A DNA stretch of 64,000 bases from Adiantum capillus-veneris. Taxonomy: Eukaryota > Streptophyta > Polypodiopsida > Polypodiales > Pteridaceae. The position numbers and the translations under genes are program-made. This document shows, one piece after another, positions 9,926-20,089 of this stretch; position 1 is the stretch's first letter; the number at the start of each line of letters is the position of its first letter. Location of the stretch: positions 27,162,946 through 27,226,945 of the forward strand of contig CM043969.1 in the NCBI GenBank assembly GCA_014529385.2. Reading direction: 5' to 3'. The notes beneath the pieces were generated by a model. The model ran no database searches. It was not told the origin of the DNA and saw only the letters and a list, made by a program, of their open reading frames with translations.

Positions 9926-10590
9926 TTGGACAGATACGCCCCGACAGACGTCAGCACAACGAGAAGTCACCTAACAAGATTTTTCAGCTAAGGACGAAGC
10001 TCGATCCATAGGCGCATGGAATCTAGCATAGGGTGTCAATCTACACTCGACCGACTCCTAACTAATTCCTAAAGAGGTCTCTACCCAATGTCCAATCTAC
10101 AGTCTTCAGGAGTGCTTAAGAAGAGATTCCCGTCAACGCTTCCTAGAGCTAAATACCCATCAAACAATCTCGAAACACCACAGAACTTGAAGGAGAACCA
10201 ACTAATACCAATAGATCACTCGCCCTAAGATCTATGAACCAAAATCTCAACCCAAAACACCTGGTGCAGAATCGCGTAGGATGTCTGACCAAAATTTGTA
10301 GGTCATTGTTTTCAAAAATTGAAGTGCCTAATGTGTAGCTCTACTCAATGTGAACGCGTGGATATGCAACAATGCAAAAACAAATAACGTATGCTCACCG
10401 AATCACCAGATGAAGCTCATAGACGGAGCTCGCAAAACCGGACCGTACACGCGCAATGTAGGTATTGGCGCATATCTCTTGTCGGGGGCAACACGCTGCA
10501 CTTCTCTGCACTCGATTCCGACCATCAGTGCTCGCGTAGCGTCAAGATGAAGATCTCACTCTCTCTTGTTCACAGTAAGCTCATTCAGAG
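9926..10590 (-). repeat. Truncated 5' LTR of RLG-A2
   Basis: Starts TGTTGGAC and follows the RLG-A LTR (7438 to about 8110), including the half-palindrome at 10272-10286. Clear similarity ends near 10590, so the U3 part is missing or too diverged to trace by eye. Confidence 0.8.
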
Positions 10591-10848
10591 ACCTTTTTTT
10601 AAAATTGACAAAAGGTTTTTCATTAAGGTCAAAAAGTGGTATATATACCTTACAATTCTCAAACCCTAAAGTTCCATTTTAACCATCTACTCAATCTAAA
10701 TGTCAAAACTGGGATACAATCTGGAAACTTCTGTAAGCCCCAATATTTACAAGGTGAATTGTCGGGTTTTCCTCAGTAAATGAATAATTACAAAAAATAA
10801 TAATATGCCGAGCCGTCATTTTCCGTTGGGTGTTCCCAGCTTCTAACA
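10591..10848. other. No gene seen; possibly diverged LTR remainder
   Basis: AT-rich. A TATATA stretch followed by AAACCCTAAAG at about 10630-10675 loosely recalls the U3 of the RLG-A LTR, but I cannot align it with confidence. Confidence 0.3.
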
Positions 10849-11064
10849 GATAGTCAGAGTGATCTTGCATTGGCAAGGAATCCCGTGTTTCACTCCAAAT
10901 TGAAACACATTGAAGTCAGGTGTCATCTCGTGAGAGATCTCTTGGCCAAAAAGCTCATTGATTTGGTCAAGGTACACATTGACGACAACCAAGCAGATGC
11001 TTTGACAAAAGGCTTAGCTTTGGAGCGGTTTACACATTGCAGTGAGTTTATGGGTATAGGTTGA
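10849..11064 (+). pseudogene. Ty1/copia RNase H C-terminal fragment
   Basis: A 71-codon plus-strand frame matches the end of copia RNase H. It has a D-S-Q-S-D start (family D-N-Q-S-A), the N-P-V-F-H...K-H-I-E segment, a downstream D-N-Q-A-D-A-L-T-K-G motif (family Q-x-A-D-x-x-T-K), then a stop. Nothing upstream of the first Asp is recognisable, so gag, PR, INT and RT are absent. It is the 3' stub of an older copia element truncated against the RLG-A2 LTR. Confidence 0.85.
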
Positions 11065-11345
11065 AGCCACTAGATTGCTTCATGGTTGTACATACCAGGT
11101 CACTTGGGCTGCGCTAGCCTTTAAGTGAGAGTTTATTGGGATTCAGGCGAATTGGTCGGATATCCCACCTACTAGTAGCCCATCTACTAACTTAACCATG
11201 TATACACTTATTCTTTAATACAATAGAATAAGGAGCTGCCAACAGGATAACGTTGTTGTGCGCTCCACCCAAAGCAGGCCTCTCTCTCTCTCTCTCTGCT
11301 CTTGCACTCGCACTCGCACTCGCACATGCTAGTACATCCAAACTG
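11065..11345 (+). other. Probable copia 3' UTR and LTR start
   Basis: About 50 bases after the RNase H stop there is a purine-rich AAGTGAGAG followed by TTTATTGGGATTC, resembling a decayed polypurine tract and LTR start (family TGTTGGGATT). A short CT microsatellite and CACTCG repeats follow at 11280-11325. No second LTR end is identified. Confidence 0.35.
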
Positions 11346-12524
11346 TGTTGACCCTAGCAGGTGGCATGGGTTGATATATGTAGGCTAGAAAAGGCATGGA
11401 GAAAGGCTGGAGCAGCTAGGAAGATCATAGGCTGGCAGGTAGCAGCGGAGGTGTATGAGTGATGCGGTTTATAGGCCAAGGAAGGCTCCATCATGGGCTA
11501 ATTTGGGTAGCAGGTGAAGGAGATGCAACTTGCATTCTTTGGGTCCAAGAATGTAGAGCTTGAAGTGCTGAAGGAGCAGGTCCAAACGGCTCATCCAACA
11601 AAGCTACGGAGCCCAAGTTATTAAAGGTTGAAGGTTCAGTGTGTTGAAGATTCTTGCCGGACAAGGCAGTTGAGGATAGGTGGTCCAAGTGGAAGATTAG
11701 GTACACGTGTGTACTGCTCAATTTATGGATCCTACCCGTCTTTTCACATTCTAGTTAGGAACCACGGACTGCAAGTTATGGCCAGTTGAAGTTTTGTCGG
11801 GGGCTAGGTTGATGCCCACCTAACCACATAGTGAGGCGAGAAATCTGGCGTCTTTTGAGCTTCAGCAGGGTTTGAGAAGGTGTTATGCAATGTATGGATT
11901 CAATAGGAGTTGTCTGCACGTCAAACGGAGCCTGGAGTGGAAAGATATATAAGCCGGAAGACTGGGTGCACTTATCTGAAGTTGATTGCAGATGAAACAT
12001 TGGAATTTTTACGGCCTCGGTTCGAGCTCTCAGAGCATTGTGAAATGGGGTGAGGTTGGATGAGTTTGAAGTCAACATCATGAAGTTGCAACTGGGATTT
12101 GCTGATTGGGAACCGGAGTTTCGAGCCATAAATAACAGGATGTTGCAGTTGAAGGGGATTTCTTGCATCAAATGGAACTTTTGAAGAAAAAAGCAGGAGT
12201 TTGGAGGGTGACCCCCATAAGCGCACCACGTGGCGGCAAAAATCCCATATGCATCGATCTTGGCTCGGAGGTAGTGGCATAAGAGCTGACCCATGAGGCC
12301 CTATTGGCATGTGGAATTTGAGTGTGAGCTTGAGAGGTCCCTAGCTATGGAAAGGCGGCGTTGGGCGCTATTTTGGGCCCAGTGGCGCAAGGATGGTGGT
12401 GGTCGGTGGCACGCGTTGGCATTGATGGCTGGCGGCGGCGGTTTGTGTGATGTGATGATGTGGCAATCCATAAGGGCTTGTGCCTGCACCCGTTGGGCCC
12501 CAACTGTTTTGAAGGCAAAATGCG
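11346..12524. other. Unassigned repeat-like DNA, no gene
   Basis: Open frames on the minus strand (for example 11776-12294) have no domain and no repeat-family motif. A TATATAAG box lies at about 11947 on the plus strand. The tract may be UTR or LTR of an older element, but I cannot show it. Confidence 0.35.

Positions 12525-12559
<35 letters not shown>
12525..12559 (+). repeat. Poly(C) tract, 35 bases
   Basis: An uninterrupted run of 35 cytosines; the complementary strand is poly(G) and could form G-quadruplexes. Proline- and glycine-rich frames around it are composition artefacts. Confidence 0.95.
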
Positions 12560-12562
<3 letters not shown>

Positions 12563-13597
12563 AACGATATCGCTATTACTCAAGGAGGGGAGGGGTTCCG
12601 CAAGAGATAGATAGATAGAGAGAGCATGAGCCCAAGCCCAGTCAAGGGGAGGGTCTCACGGACAACAAAAAACTAGCAAGAGAGGGAAATAAAGCGATTC
12701 CAAGGAGGCCCGAAGGTCTAAGAAAAGCAAGCAAGGGAGCATGTAGTAGAGGGGTCAAATGAGAGAGAGGGAGCCTATTTGAGATGTGTCCACAAAGCCA
12801 AAAAGGAAAGTGCAAGGGCGGACAAAGAGCAAAGAGGTGTGCACCATGCAGTTGCTAAAAAAAATGGAAAGTGCCAAGTGGTGGCAATGCAAGAAAACTT
12901 CTAAAGGGAGCTTCAATTAATTGTACGAGCTAGATAGCTCCTTGTTTTTTCTTTTTAGGCTTAGCCAAGCCTTATAAAAGGGCATAGAAGTGATTTTTTA
13001 AGGGCTTTTTTGCCAGAGAGAGTCACTGGAGGTTTTCAAGCCTATGTATTGCAAGCTTGCCATTGGAGCATCATACTTGATTGTATTATCTCCCTATGCA
13101 ATATTACCAAACCTTTGCCCCTATTTCTTGTGTTGCTTCTCCCCATCCCCCCCCGGTTTTCTCTCGCTCTTTGTGTAATTGCCAATGCTCGTAGAGGGTT
13201 TACCTACGGCTTGAAGGGTGTTACCAAGGGGGCAGAATTGGGGTGTCTTGTGAATCGGGAAGGGTGAGTTGAGTAGTATGGGTGCGTTGGTGCTGTAAGG
13301 TGTTTTTTGCAAGGTGTGAGACAGTTGTTATGTATTCTCAAGTGGATTTGTTAGTGCAAATTAGTCAAATTGAAGGTGTTATTAGAGAGGTTAGGGGTGT
13401 TGTGGAATCCCTGTGCTATAGAGAGGAAAACATTTTGTGTGTTGGGTGTGTTCCCTATTACCCCTCTCCATCTTTTGGTACCCCCATTGAGGAGCTGTCT
13501 GATGCTCCAATTTGAGGTTCGAAGCAGTGTTTTTTAGCCGACAAAGCGGTTGGATGATGGTCGAGGTGTTTGATGGTTAAGTTTGAAGCTGACAGAG
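12560..13597 (+). other. Probable LTR/leader of the following gag fragment
   Basis: No gene. A good TATA box, TATAAAAG, lies at 12973-12980, about 620 bases before the gag frame, as in an LTR promoter. TTGGTGCTGTAAGG near 13288 could be a decayed primer site. I could not fix LTR boundaries. Confidence 0.35.
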
Positions 13598-14335
13598 ATG
13601 GTGGAACCAGGTTTTGGCCCCATATTTATGGGCATTGAAGATCCCGAGGATTGGTTAGCAGATTTTGAGTAATGGCTGTTGTCGATGCGTATATCAACGG
13701 ATGAAAAAAGGTTGCAGACCGTGCCACTGTTGATGCGAGGACGGGCCAAGGTGTGGTTCAATGATATGGAGAGCAATGATCGAGGATCGTGGCAAAGATT
13801 GCAAAGTCAGTTTTTGGAGCTGTTTCGGGAAGTGATTACGACAGAAGAAGCTGGTACAAGGCTGAAGGCAATACACTAGGATGTAAGTAAGGATTTTTTC
13901 ATTTTCATTGAGCAGTTTGAAGCTTGTTGGAAACACTTAGAGATTGCTGCTGGGGTAAAAAACAATCAGTATTTGAAGCTGTCAAGAGGGCTTGCATCTG
14001 AGGATTAGAGAAAAGGTCAAAGACTGTGCGGATACCTATGAAGACATGGTCTATCTGGCAAAGATAAAGAGAAGAAAGGCAAAGCAGAAGCTGGAGGTGG
14101 GCATGCTAAAGCCAACAAATTATATGCCTGTTGCGGAGGTAGCAAAGTGCTCTATGGTCCAACCAAAGGTGATAATGGTTGTTTGAAGTGTAAAGCCTAT
14201 TTAGATAAGGACTACTGTGGGCTATGTTCCTTGGAGGTTTACAGTTTTCCATGTGCATGTGCCGGGGATGGACGATCTTGTCAATGAGGAGAAGCTCCAT
14301 GTTGAGATGAACCAAGGTGCAAAAGCGGTAGCACA
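13598..14335 (+). pseudogene. LTR retrotransposon gag fragment, split by the CACTA
   Basis: A plus-strand frame beginning M-V-E-P-G-F-G-P has a gag-like start (G-I-E-D-P-E-D-W-L-A-D-F-E) broken by a TAA. It continues through the Retrotrans_gag core with A-K-V-W-F-N-D-M-E and W-Q-R-L-Q-S-Q-F-L-E-L-F, then further stops. Downstream frames to 14335 are lysine-rich and degraded. The reading continues beyond the CACTA at 20023-20089. No zinc knuckle is seen. It is the older host of the CACTA insertion. Confidence 0.7.
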
Positions 14336-14585
14336 CACTACAAGAGGTTGTGTGCTCTTGTGACGCTGTTAGCGACGGAAATACACTGGGTTTTTATAAC
14401 CCCCGGCATCGCTAAAACCGTCGCTAATAGCGTCGCTACGAGAGCGTCGCTATATGCGTCGCTATATAGAGACGCTCATAGCGACGCTATTAGCGATGGT
14501 TTTAGCGACGTTTACACAGAAGTCTATAGCGACGCTCATAGCGACGCTACAGAGCCATAAATAGCGACGGTTATAGCGACGCCCG
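14336..14585. repeat. CACTA left terminal inverted repeat and subterminal repeats
   Basis: After the 12-bp terminal repeat there are about a dozen GCGACG/CGTCGC units in both orientations, many as TAGCGACGCTCATAGCGACG-like pairs. In En/Spm such units bind TNPA; here that role is by analogy. Confidence 0.85.
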
Positions 14586-14962
14586 AGAGAATTTTTTTTT
14601 GGTGACAGGGCATTGAATGCCCTGCCACCCATCAAGCATATTGTACTTGATTCACTTTTTAAAAAAAGTGCAAGGGTAGATAATAGACCCAAAATAGTCA
14701 CCCACAAGACGCATTGTTTGCAAAATTGACAAGCGTAAAATTGACAATTGTACACATCATAGGCAAAATGAATTGATTGGCAAATGTAATAATGACAATT
14801 GTACAACATCATAGGCATAAAGAATTGATTGGCAAAATGAACTGCGGTGACAAATGTAATAATATAAATGGTTCAAAAAGACGTATAAAATCCGTCTCAT
14901 GATACATAAGCTATGAGAAACCCTAAGCTAATGCTATCTAGCTACGGCTAAACTGACGTCGT

Positions 14963-17839
14963 CTAGTCAGACGTCTCATCGCGTCCAAGCGGCGTATCTG
15001 CCGGATTCTGCAAAAAAAGACAATAAGACAGCTTTCAGTAAGTATAAACATATAACGACATTTATAAAACAATACAAAAAATAGAAAAGAGTAAACCCTA
15101 ATACTAACCATGCCGCCCCGAGAACTGAGAATGTCCATCAGGGCGTTTAAGCCCTTCCTGCCTGCGTACTCGCGCTCGTACGATGTGGGATCACGTCCTG
15201 TCATCGACCACTGTCAAAACATACAAAGATTTCATTATGTTAGAATTAAAAAACTCATAAACCCTAAACTATCGAACACAAAGCCTCTACTCGCGCTCTA
15301 GCTGCATCCTTTTGTTGCTTCCACTTGTCGGGATTCTCGCGCACTGCTTTCTGCGCATTCTTCCAATCTTCTTTGGCCAGCCAATTTGGCCTGTTCCACC
15401 CATGCTTGATTGCTTTTTGCACTTCGGAACGCTTGTGTTTGCAGTATTCGCGCATTCGAATCTTCATCAGGTCTTCATTGAAGCGCTGATCCCGTGTTGG
15501 AACGGGAAACTCATCATGAAGTATGCTGATGACTCTGTTTTTTAAATCACTTGGTACTTCACTCCATTTGTTTAGTACGTAGTGTCTAAACAGCTGAGAG
15601 CAAAGACCACGCATGCGCGAGATCACCTTCTTGCCGTCATCATCCATGATGATGCCGCCGCTGAAGTCGACGGAGTAAGGCAAGCCCTCTGGCCGGTGAC
15701 ACGTGAACTTGGGTGTCCCGGCAGGGGTCTCTAGCGGCGTGTCGATGGGGGTAAGGACGTCAGGTGTCTCCACCGGCGTCTGGGCCCCGAAGTGAGGAGT
15801 GTCGAGTGGGGTGGCTCCCGACGGAGTAGGTAGAGGTGTGTAGCTGCTAGGAACAGTCAGCCGCGCAACACCTGGCGTAGATGGCGATGTTGTGGCTGGT
15901 GTGGGTGCGGGCAAAGAAGGGGAGGGTAAAGAGTCTCGTCGAACACGAGGCGGTGTGGAGGCATCAGACGCTGTTTGCGGCCAATATTGCTCCATACGAT
16001 CCACATTTCTAAGGTCAACTCTGGCTCCCAAAGTATCTTTCTTGCCGGTCAGATGGTCCCATAGTAGATTACCCACATTCTTGAATATGTGCATTGGATC
16101 GAGCAAGTGATTGATCATGAGTCGGGGCCAGTATGGTAACTCGTACCATAGAGATAGTCTCTTCATCCTTGGAGGCAATCCGTCATCGCACATCTCCTTC
16201 TGCTCTAACCATGCTTGTGCAGACATCCTTGGTGGCTCTCTTCCCAAAAAGCCGTCGCGTAACACATGACTCTCTGGAAGATACGCTTGATGACCTTCGT
16301 AGATTTGCTTCTTCAGTGAGGGCGCCCTACGTGCATTCAGTCTAGGTCCACATGTGACACATGCTCTGTATCCGCTTGTTTGAAGCCCTGCATGTATACA
16401 CATGATAATAGATCAACTATGGGAAAAAACAAGATTTACAGTGTCTGAGTGAGGAGTGTCAATAGATCACCTGAGCATTCTGTTAGCCCGGGATAGTCAT
16501 GCATGGTCCACATTAGAATGCCTCTGATCAAAGCAATCCGTCGTCCTGTGTGTCAGCTCATATCCACCACCTCTATGCCAATCCACAATTGTTGTAGCTC
16601 TTCCAATAGTGGACGAAGATACACATCCATATTCTCCACTTTATATCGCCCTGGCACAATCAAGCTTAGCCATAGGTGCCCCTTCTTCGTAGTCAACCAC
16701 GGGGGAATGTTGTAGTTGACGACGACAACGGGCCATACACTGTAAGATGTTGATCTTTGACCAAATGGATTTACGCCATCCATAGACAGGCCTAAGCGCA
16801 AATTTCGAGCTTCCCTGGCAAAATCCGACCATGTTCCATCTATATGTTTCCAGGCTGCGCAATCTGCAGGAATTCGTAGCACACCATCCGAAGATTTATT
16901 CTCCTCATGCCATGATGCTAGGGCGGCCATGGACTTACATTCGAAGAAATGCTTGATGCGAGGAAGCAGAGGAAAATGTCGCAAAACCTTTTGTGGAATT
17001 TTTGTCCCGTGGAGATCTACTCGATATCTTTCGGAATCACATTTCGGACACTTCTCCATGTCTATGTATTCCCCTTTGAAAAGAATGCAGTCATTAGCAC
17101 AAGCGTGGATAGAATTGTAATCCATCCCCAAGTTTTGCAAAATATTTCTTGCTTCATCTCGGGAATCTGGCATCACATTGTCAGCTGGTAGTATTTGCTC
17201 TTTAAGCAATCTACACAACATAAAAATACGATACAGTCGTGTAAAAATCTATCAGATCATTATACATTTAGAGTTTTATTAAAGTAAACTAATTGTAATA
17301 GATCACCTGAAAAGCGCTGTGACGCTAGTGTCACTCCATCCAAACTTTGCCTGCATGTTGAGAAGAACCAGGAGTGCTTTCAATCTAGACATACGTGCTC
17401 CATTATACAATGGCGTATCGGCTTCACTTTTCATATCATCATAGATAAGCCTTTCTGAATCCATGATCGTCTCGATCATTTCATCAATCTCGGGCTCAAA
17501 CATTGCCTCGTTGGGAATGTGCTCTGCATGATCATCCCCCGAGCTGTCATAGGCTACATTTTGTGGCCTCACATATGTTGCTTGACCAAAGCGCCTGCGA
17601 ACACGTCTATTGGGTTGCAAGATTGCTGCTTGTTGGCCAGTGTCAGAGTCCGACGAGTTATAATTGGCAACAACTTGATCTATAATAGATGGATCGAACT
17701 CGCCAAATTTGCGAACGTGCTGCAAAGAAACACGTCTTGTCCGTCGCACAGCATGCTTGCATTGATTACAAGGACATAAGACCCTCGTTGAGAGATAGGT
17801 GTTTCGGTTGGACGGTCCCACATCCTCGTCACTACTCAT
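14963..17839 (-). pseudogene. CACTA transposase gene (Tnp2-like plus Ptta/En/Spm domain), one internal stop
   Basis: Five exons join with canonical GT-AG introns and keep phase: 17839-17307, 17210-16471, 16387-15291, 15210-15109, 15007-14963 (introns 96, 83, 80 and 101 bp), about 838 codons. Exon 1 has a transposase-associated zinc motif (C-P-C-N-Q-C-K-H, then a Val/His helix). Exon 2 has the Tnp2 motifs I-H-A-C-A-N-D-C, C-P-K-C, D-G-V-N-P-F-G and P-P-W-L. Exon 3 has H-x-x-L-D-P-M-H-I-F-K-N-V. It then passes abruptly into a Pro/Thr-rich linker and a C-terminal domain like the plant transposase (Ptta/En/Spm) family. An in-frame TGA at 16555-16553 interrupts exon 2. Much of the C-terminal half of a usual Tnp2 is absent. 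The ATG lacks the usual N-terminal Trp motif, so a further upstream exon is possible. Confidence 0.85.
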
Positions 17840-17901
17840 AATGAGGATAAAAATCTTATAACCTGGACAACAAATTTAATATTCTATTGGCATTCTTCGT
17901 T

Positions 17902-17903
<2 letters not shown>

Positions 17904-17973
<70 letters not shown>
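17904..17973 (+). repeat. CT microsatellite
   Basis: About 34 CT units just upstream of the transposase start. Confidence 0.95.
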
Positions 17974-17979
<6 letters not shown>

Positions 17980-18240
17980 TTCTCTAGTCATGTCCAATCC
18001 CCGCACACCTCGGTCTAGAGGTGCACGGAGATCAGAACCACCGGGTTATAATCTCGTCTTTATTGGTCAATACCTATATTTGTGGGTACAAGAAATCTAC
18101 AGACCCACGTCTACATGATACTGCATGTAGTGGACAAAACCCCTTTGCCTCTTCTCTAGCTGTAGCACTTCAAAGCATCTTAACATCTTTGCACAGTAGA
18201 TCTTTTCACTGTTCGTCTAACTCTAAACCCTAAACCGTAA

Positions 18241-18408
18241 GTAATTCTCGATCTAATGTAAATAAGCGTAAATCTAAATAAACGTAAATCTAACTAAAAA
18301 TAAACCTAAATCTAATTTAACGTAAGTCTACATCTAACCTAATCTTTAACGTCTTTTGGGATAGTTTCCTACGACGTTAAAACTCTCTTCTTCTTGTGTG
18401 TGTGTGTG
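18241..18408. repeat. Direct repeat flanking the HMA fragment, left copy
   Basis: AT-rich sequence built of short TAAATCTAA/TAAACCTAA-like units, then CTACGACGTTAAAACTC and a GT tract. It matches 18945-19124 closely. A telomere-like CTAAACCCTAAACC lies at its left edge (about 18222-18235). Confidence 0.8.
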
Positions 18409-18567
18409 TGTGGGTAAACCTAAATAAACCTAAATAAACCTAAGTCTAATCTAATATAACATAAATCTAAATCTAACGTAAATTATGTTATATTAAAAAC
18501 AAAGAACTAAACTAACAGGGATTATAAGAACCTTAAAACTGATTTAACACATAATTTTTCACATAAC

Positions 18568-18920
18568 TCAGCAACAGTTGGCATTCTCATCACTAAAGAT
18601 GTGAGAGTTAACTTCCGGCGGTGACGCTGCCTCATCTCCATCCACATCTGACGACAGCAATTGGCCCTTTGGACCGTTCTTGCTCTTGTTACTAACTTTG
18701 AAGTTGCTGTTTAATGACTAGAGGTTGTCTAGATGGTCATTGTCGGGGATGTAGTGACTCTTGCCGCCCTGAAGATCCACCTTCTTCCCTATCTTATGAA
18801 GACATTTCACCAGTACTTTTGGATCGACGGAGCCCACCATGAGTGAAGGCAGCAATACCCTATATTCCATTGAGGGCTTTCTTCACCCGCTTCATGCAGA
18901 TATCGCAGTCTATGGAGACC
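18568..18920 (-). pseudogene. Captured heavy-metal-associated (HMA) domain gene fragment
   Basis: Read on the minus strand from 18919, the first frame gives V-S-I-D-C-D-I-C-M-K-R-V-K-K-A-L-N-G-I, the metal-binding C-x-x-C loop and helix 1 of an HMA fold. A TAG follows at 18862-18860. A frameshift near 18840 leads to V-G-S-V-D-P-K-V-L-V-K-C-L-H-K-I-G-K-K, the usual second half of HMA domains in plant HIPP/copper-chaperone proteins. About ten residues between the halves are missing. The frame runs on, with another TAG at 18720-18718, into a Lys/Ser/Asp-rich tail ending at a TGA (18570-18568). It has nothing to do with transposition and is embedded in the CACTA 5' region, so it is best read as transduplicated host sequence. 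No C-terminal CaaX box is visible. Confidence 0.75.
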
Positions 18921-18944
18921 TAAATCTAATCTAATATAACGTAA

Positions 18945-19124
18945 ATCTAAATCTAGCGTAAATAAACGTAAATCTAACTAAAAATAAACCTAAATCTAAT
19001 CTAATTTAACTTAAATAAACTTAAATCTAATTTAACGTAAGTCTACATCTAACCTAATCTTTAACCTCTTTTAGGATAGTTTCCTACGACGTTATAACTC
19101 TCTTCTTCTTGTGTGTGTGCGCGT
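18945..19124. repeat. Direct repeat flanking the HMA fragment, right copy
   Basis: Matches 18241-18408 including TAACGTAAGTCTACATCTAA, CTACGACGTTATAACTC and the following GT tract. Confidence 0.8.
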
Positions 19125-19317
19125 GTGTGGATATGTGTGCCAATAAAAAGAGATAAATGGTATAACCTTTCTATCACCCATGCCAAGTATGATAGATTGG
19201 TTATGCCATTTCCCTCTCGAATAATAGGTCTTGAGTTCAACTCCTCGTCGGCTAGATCTTTAGGTCTTTTAATTTTAATTAGTTGCCTACGACGTTAAAT
19301 TAGTTTCTCTCTCTTTC

Positions 19318-19505
19318 TCTCTCAATGTGTGTGCGTTTTTTTGTTTATGCATGTTTTCTCTCTCTTTTCCTCTCTCAATGTGTGCGTTTTTTGTTTATGC
19401 ATGTTCTCTCTCTCTTTTCCTCTCTCAATGTGTGCGTTTTTTGTTTATGCATGCTCTCTCTCTCTTTTCCACTCTCAATGTGTGTGTGCATTCTTTGTTT
19501 ATGTA
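19318..19505 (+). repeat. 50-bp tandem repeat, about four copies
   Basis: Units start AATGTGTGCGTTTTTTGTTT at about 19324, 19377, 19427 and 19477 and are joined by CT-rich spacers. The long Ser/Leu/Cys frames over it are artefacts. Confidence 0.85.
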
Positions 19506-19535
19506 TGTGTGTGTGCGTTTTTGTTTATGTTTGTA

Positions 19536-19542
<7 letters not shown>

Positions 19543-19592
<50 letters not shown>
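19543..19592 (+). repeat. CT microsatellite
   Basis: About 24 CT units. Confidence 0.95.
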
Positions 19593-19595
<3 letters not shown>

Positions 19596-19703
19596 AACAC
19601 TATGTGTGTGTGTGTGTGAGAGAGAGAGAGAGGGAGAGAGAAAGAGGGGAAGGGAACATGAGAGTGAGGAGAGGGAAGGAGCATACCTGGCTCTCCTTCC
19701 TCT

Positions 19704-19736
<33 letters not shown>

Positions 19737-19741
19737 GAGAA

Positions 19742-19743
<2 letters not shown>

Positions 19744-19801
<58 letters not shown>
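19744..19801 (+). repeat. GA microsatellite
   Basis: About 28 AG units, inverted in sense to the CT run 150 bases upstream, so the two could pair. Confidence 0.95.
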
Positions 19802-19804
<3 letters not shown>

Positions 19805-19890
19805 TTACCTGCTCCTTGCTTGAGGGCGCCGAAAAACTCAGATCTGAGATCTGAGATTTTGGACGCTCTCTCTTATTTTTTTAGCCCAGC

Positions 19891-20022
19891 CGGCGTCGCT
19901 ATGAGCGACGCTATGAGAGTCACAAATTTACAAGTAAATTTGCGACGCTCATAGCGACGCCGGGAATTTTTTTTTGAGCGTCGCTGTGTGAGCGTCGCTA
20001 ATATGAATAGCCTCTTGTAGTG
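19891..20022. repeat. CACTA right terminal and subterminal repeats
   Basis: Six or more GCGACG/CGTCGC units followed by the inverted 12-bp terminus ending GTAGTG. Same unit as at the left end. Confidence 0.85.
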
Positions 20023-20089
20023 ACATGTGGAAGTTCCGATGCGGGTTGAAGAGGTAACTACTATTCTTATGAAAATTTTGAAGTAAGAA
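20023..20089 (+). pseudogene. Continuation of the gag element right of the CACTA
   Basis: Starts with the duplicated ACA. With the CACTA and one ACA removed, the sequence left of 14335 runs on into this piece. It ends where similarity to the RLG-C LTR starts, a second truncation. Confidence 0.55.

Larger units (their letters stand above)
14336..20022 (-). mobile_element. Complete CACTA (En/Spm) DNA transposon, 5687 bp
   Basis: Termini are perfect inverted CACTACAAGAGG (14336-14347 and complement at 20011-20022). They are flanked by the 3-bp duplication ACA (14333-14335 and 20023-20025), as expected for the superfamily. Both ends carry subterminal repeats based on GCGACG. The interior has a five-exon minus-strand transposase gene (17839-14963), two large CT/GA microsatellites, a captured HMA-domain fragment between direct repeats, and a 50-bp tandem repeat. 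It interrupts a gag fragment. The single internal stop and a shortened Tnp2 region suggest it is now non-autonomous. Confidence 0.95.

Noticed and set aside
6421-10286. CRISPR-like array from regularly repeated palindromes
   Set aside because: Spacing is irregular, the sites lie in a plant LTR retrotransposon, and there are no cas genes.
12293-12610. Open frames with polyproline or polyglycine
   Set aside because: Created by the 35-base poly(C) tract; no domain on either side.
18222-19060. True interstitial telomere array
   Set aside because: Only one short CTAAACCCTAAACC run; the rest are varied AT-rich heptads inside a CACTA element.
19325-19954. Overlapping plus-strand open frames up to 209 codons, Ser/Leu- and Arg/Glu-rich
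   Set aside because: They are translations of CT, GT and GA microsatellites and a 50-bp tandem repeat in the CACTA; no stops because of composition.
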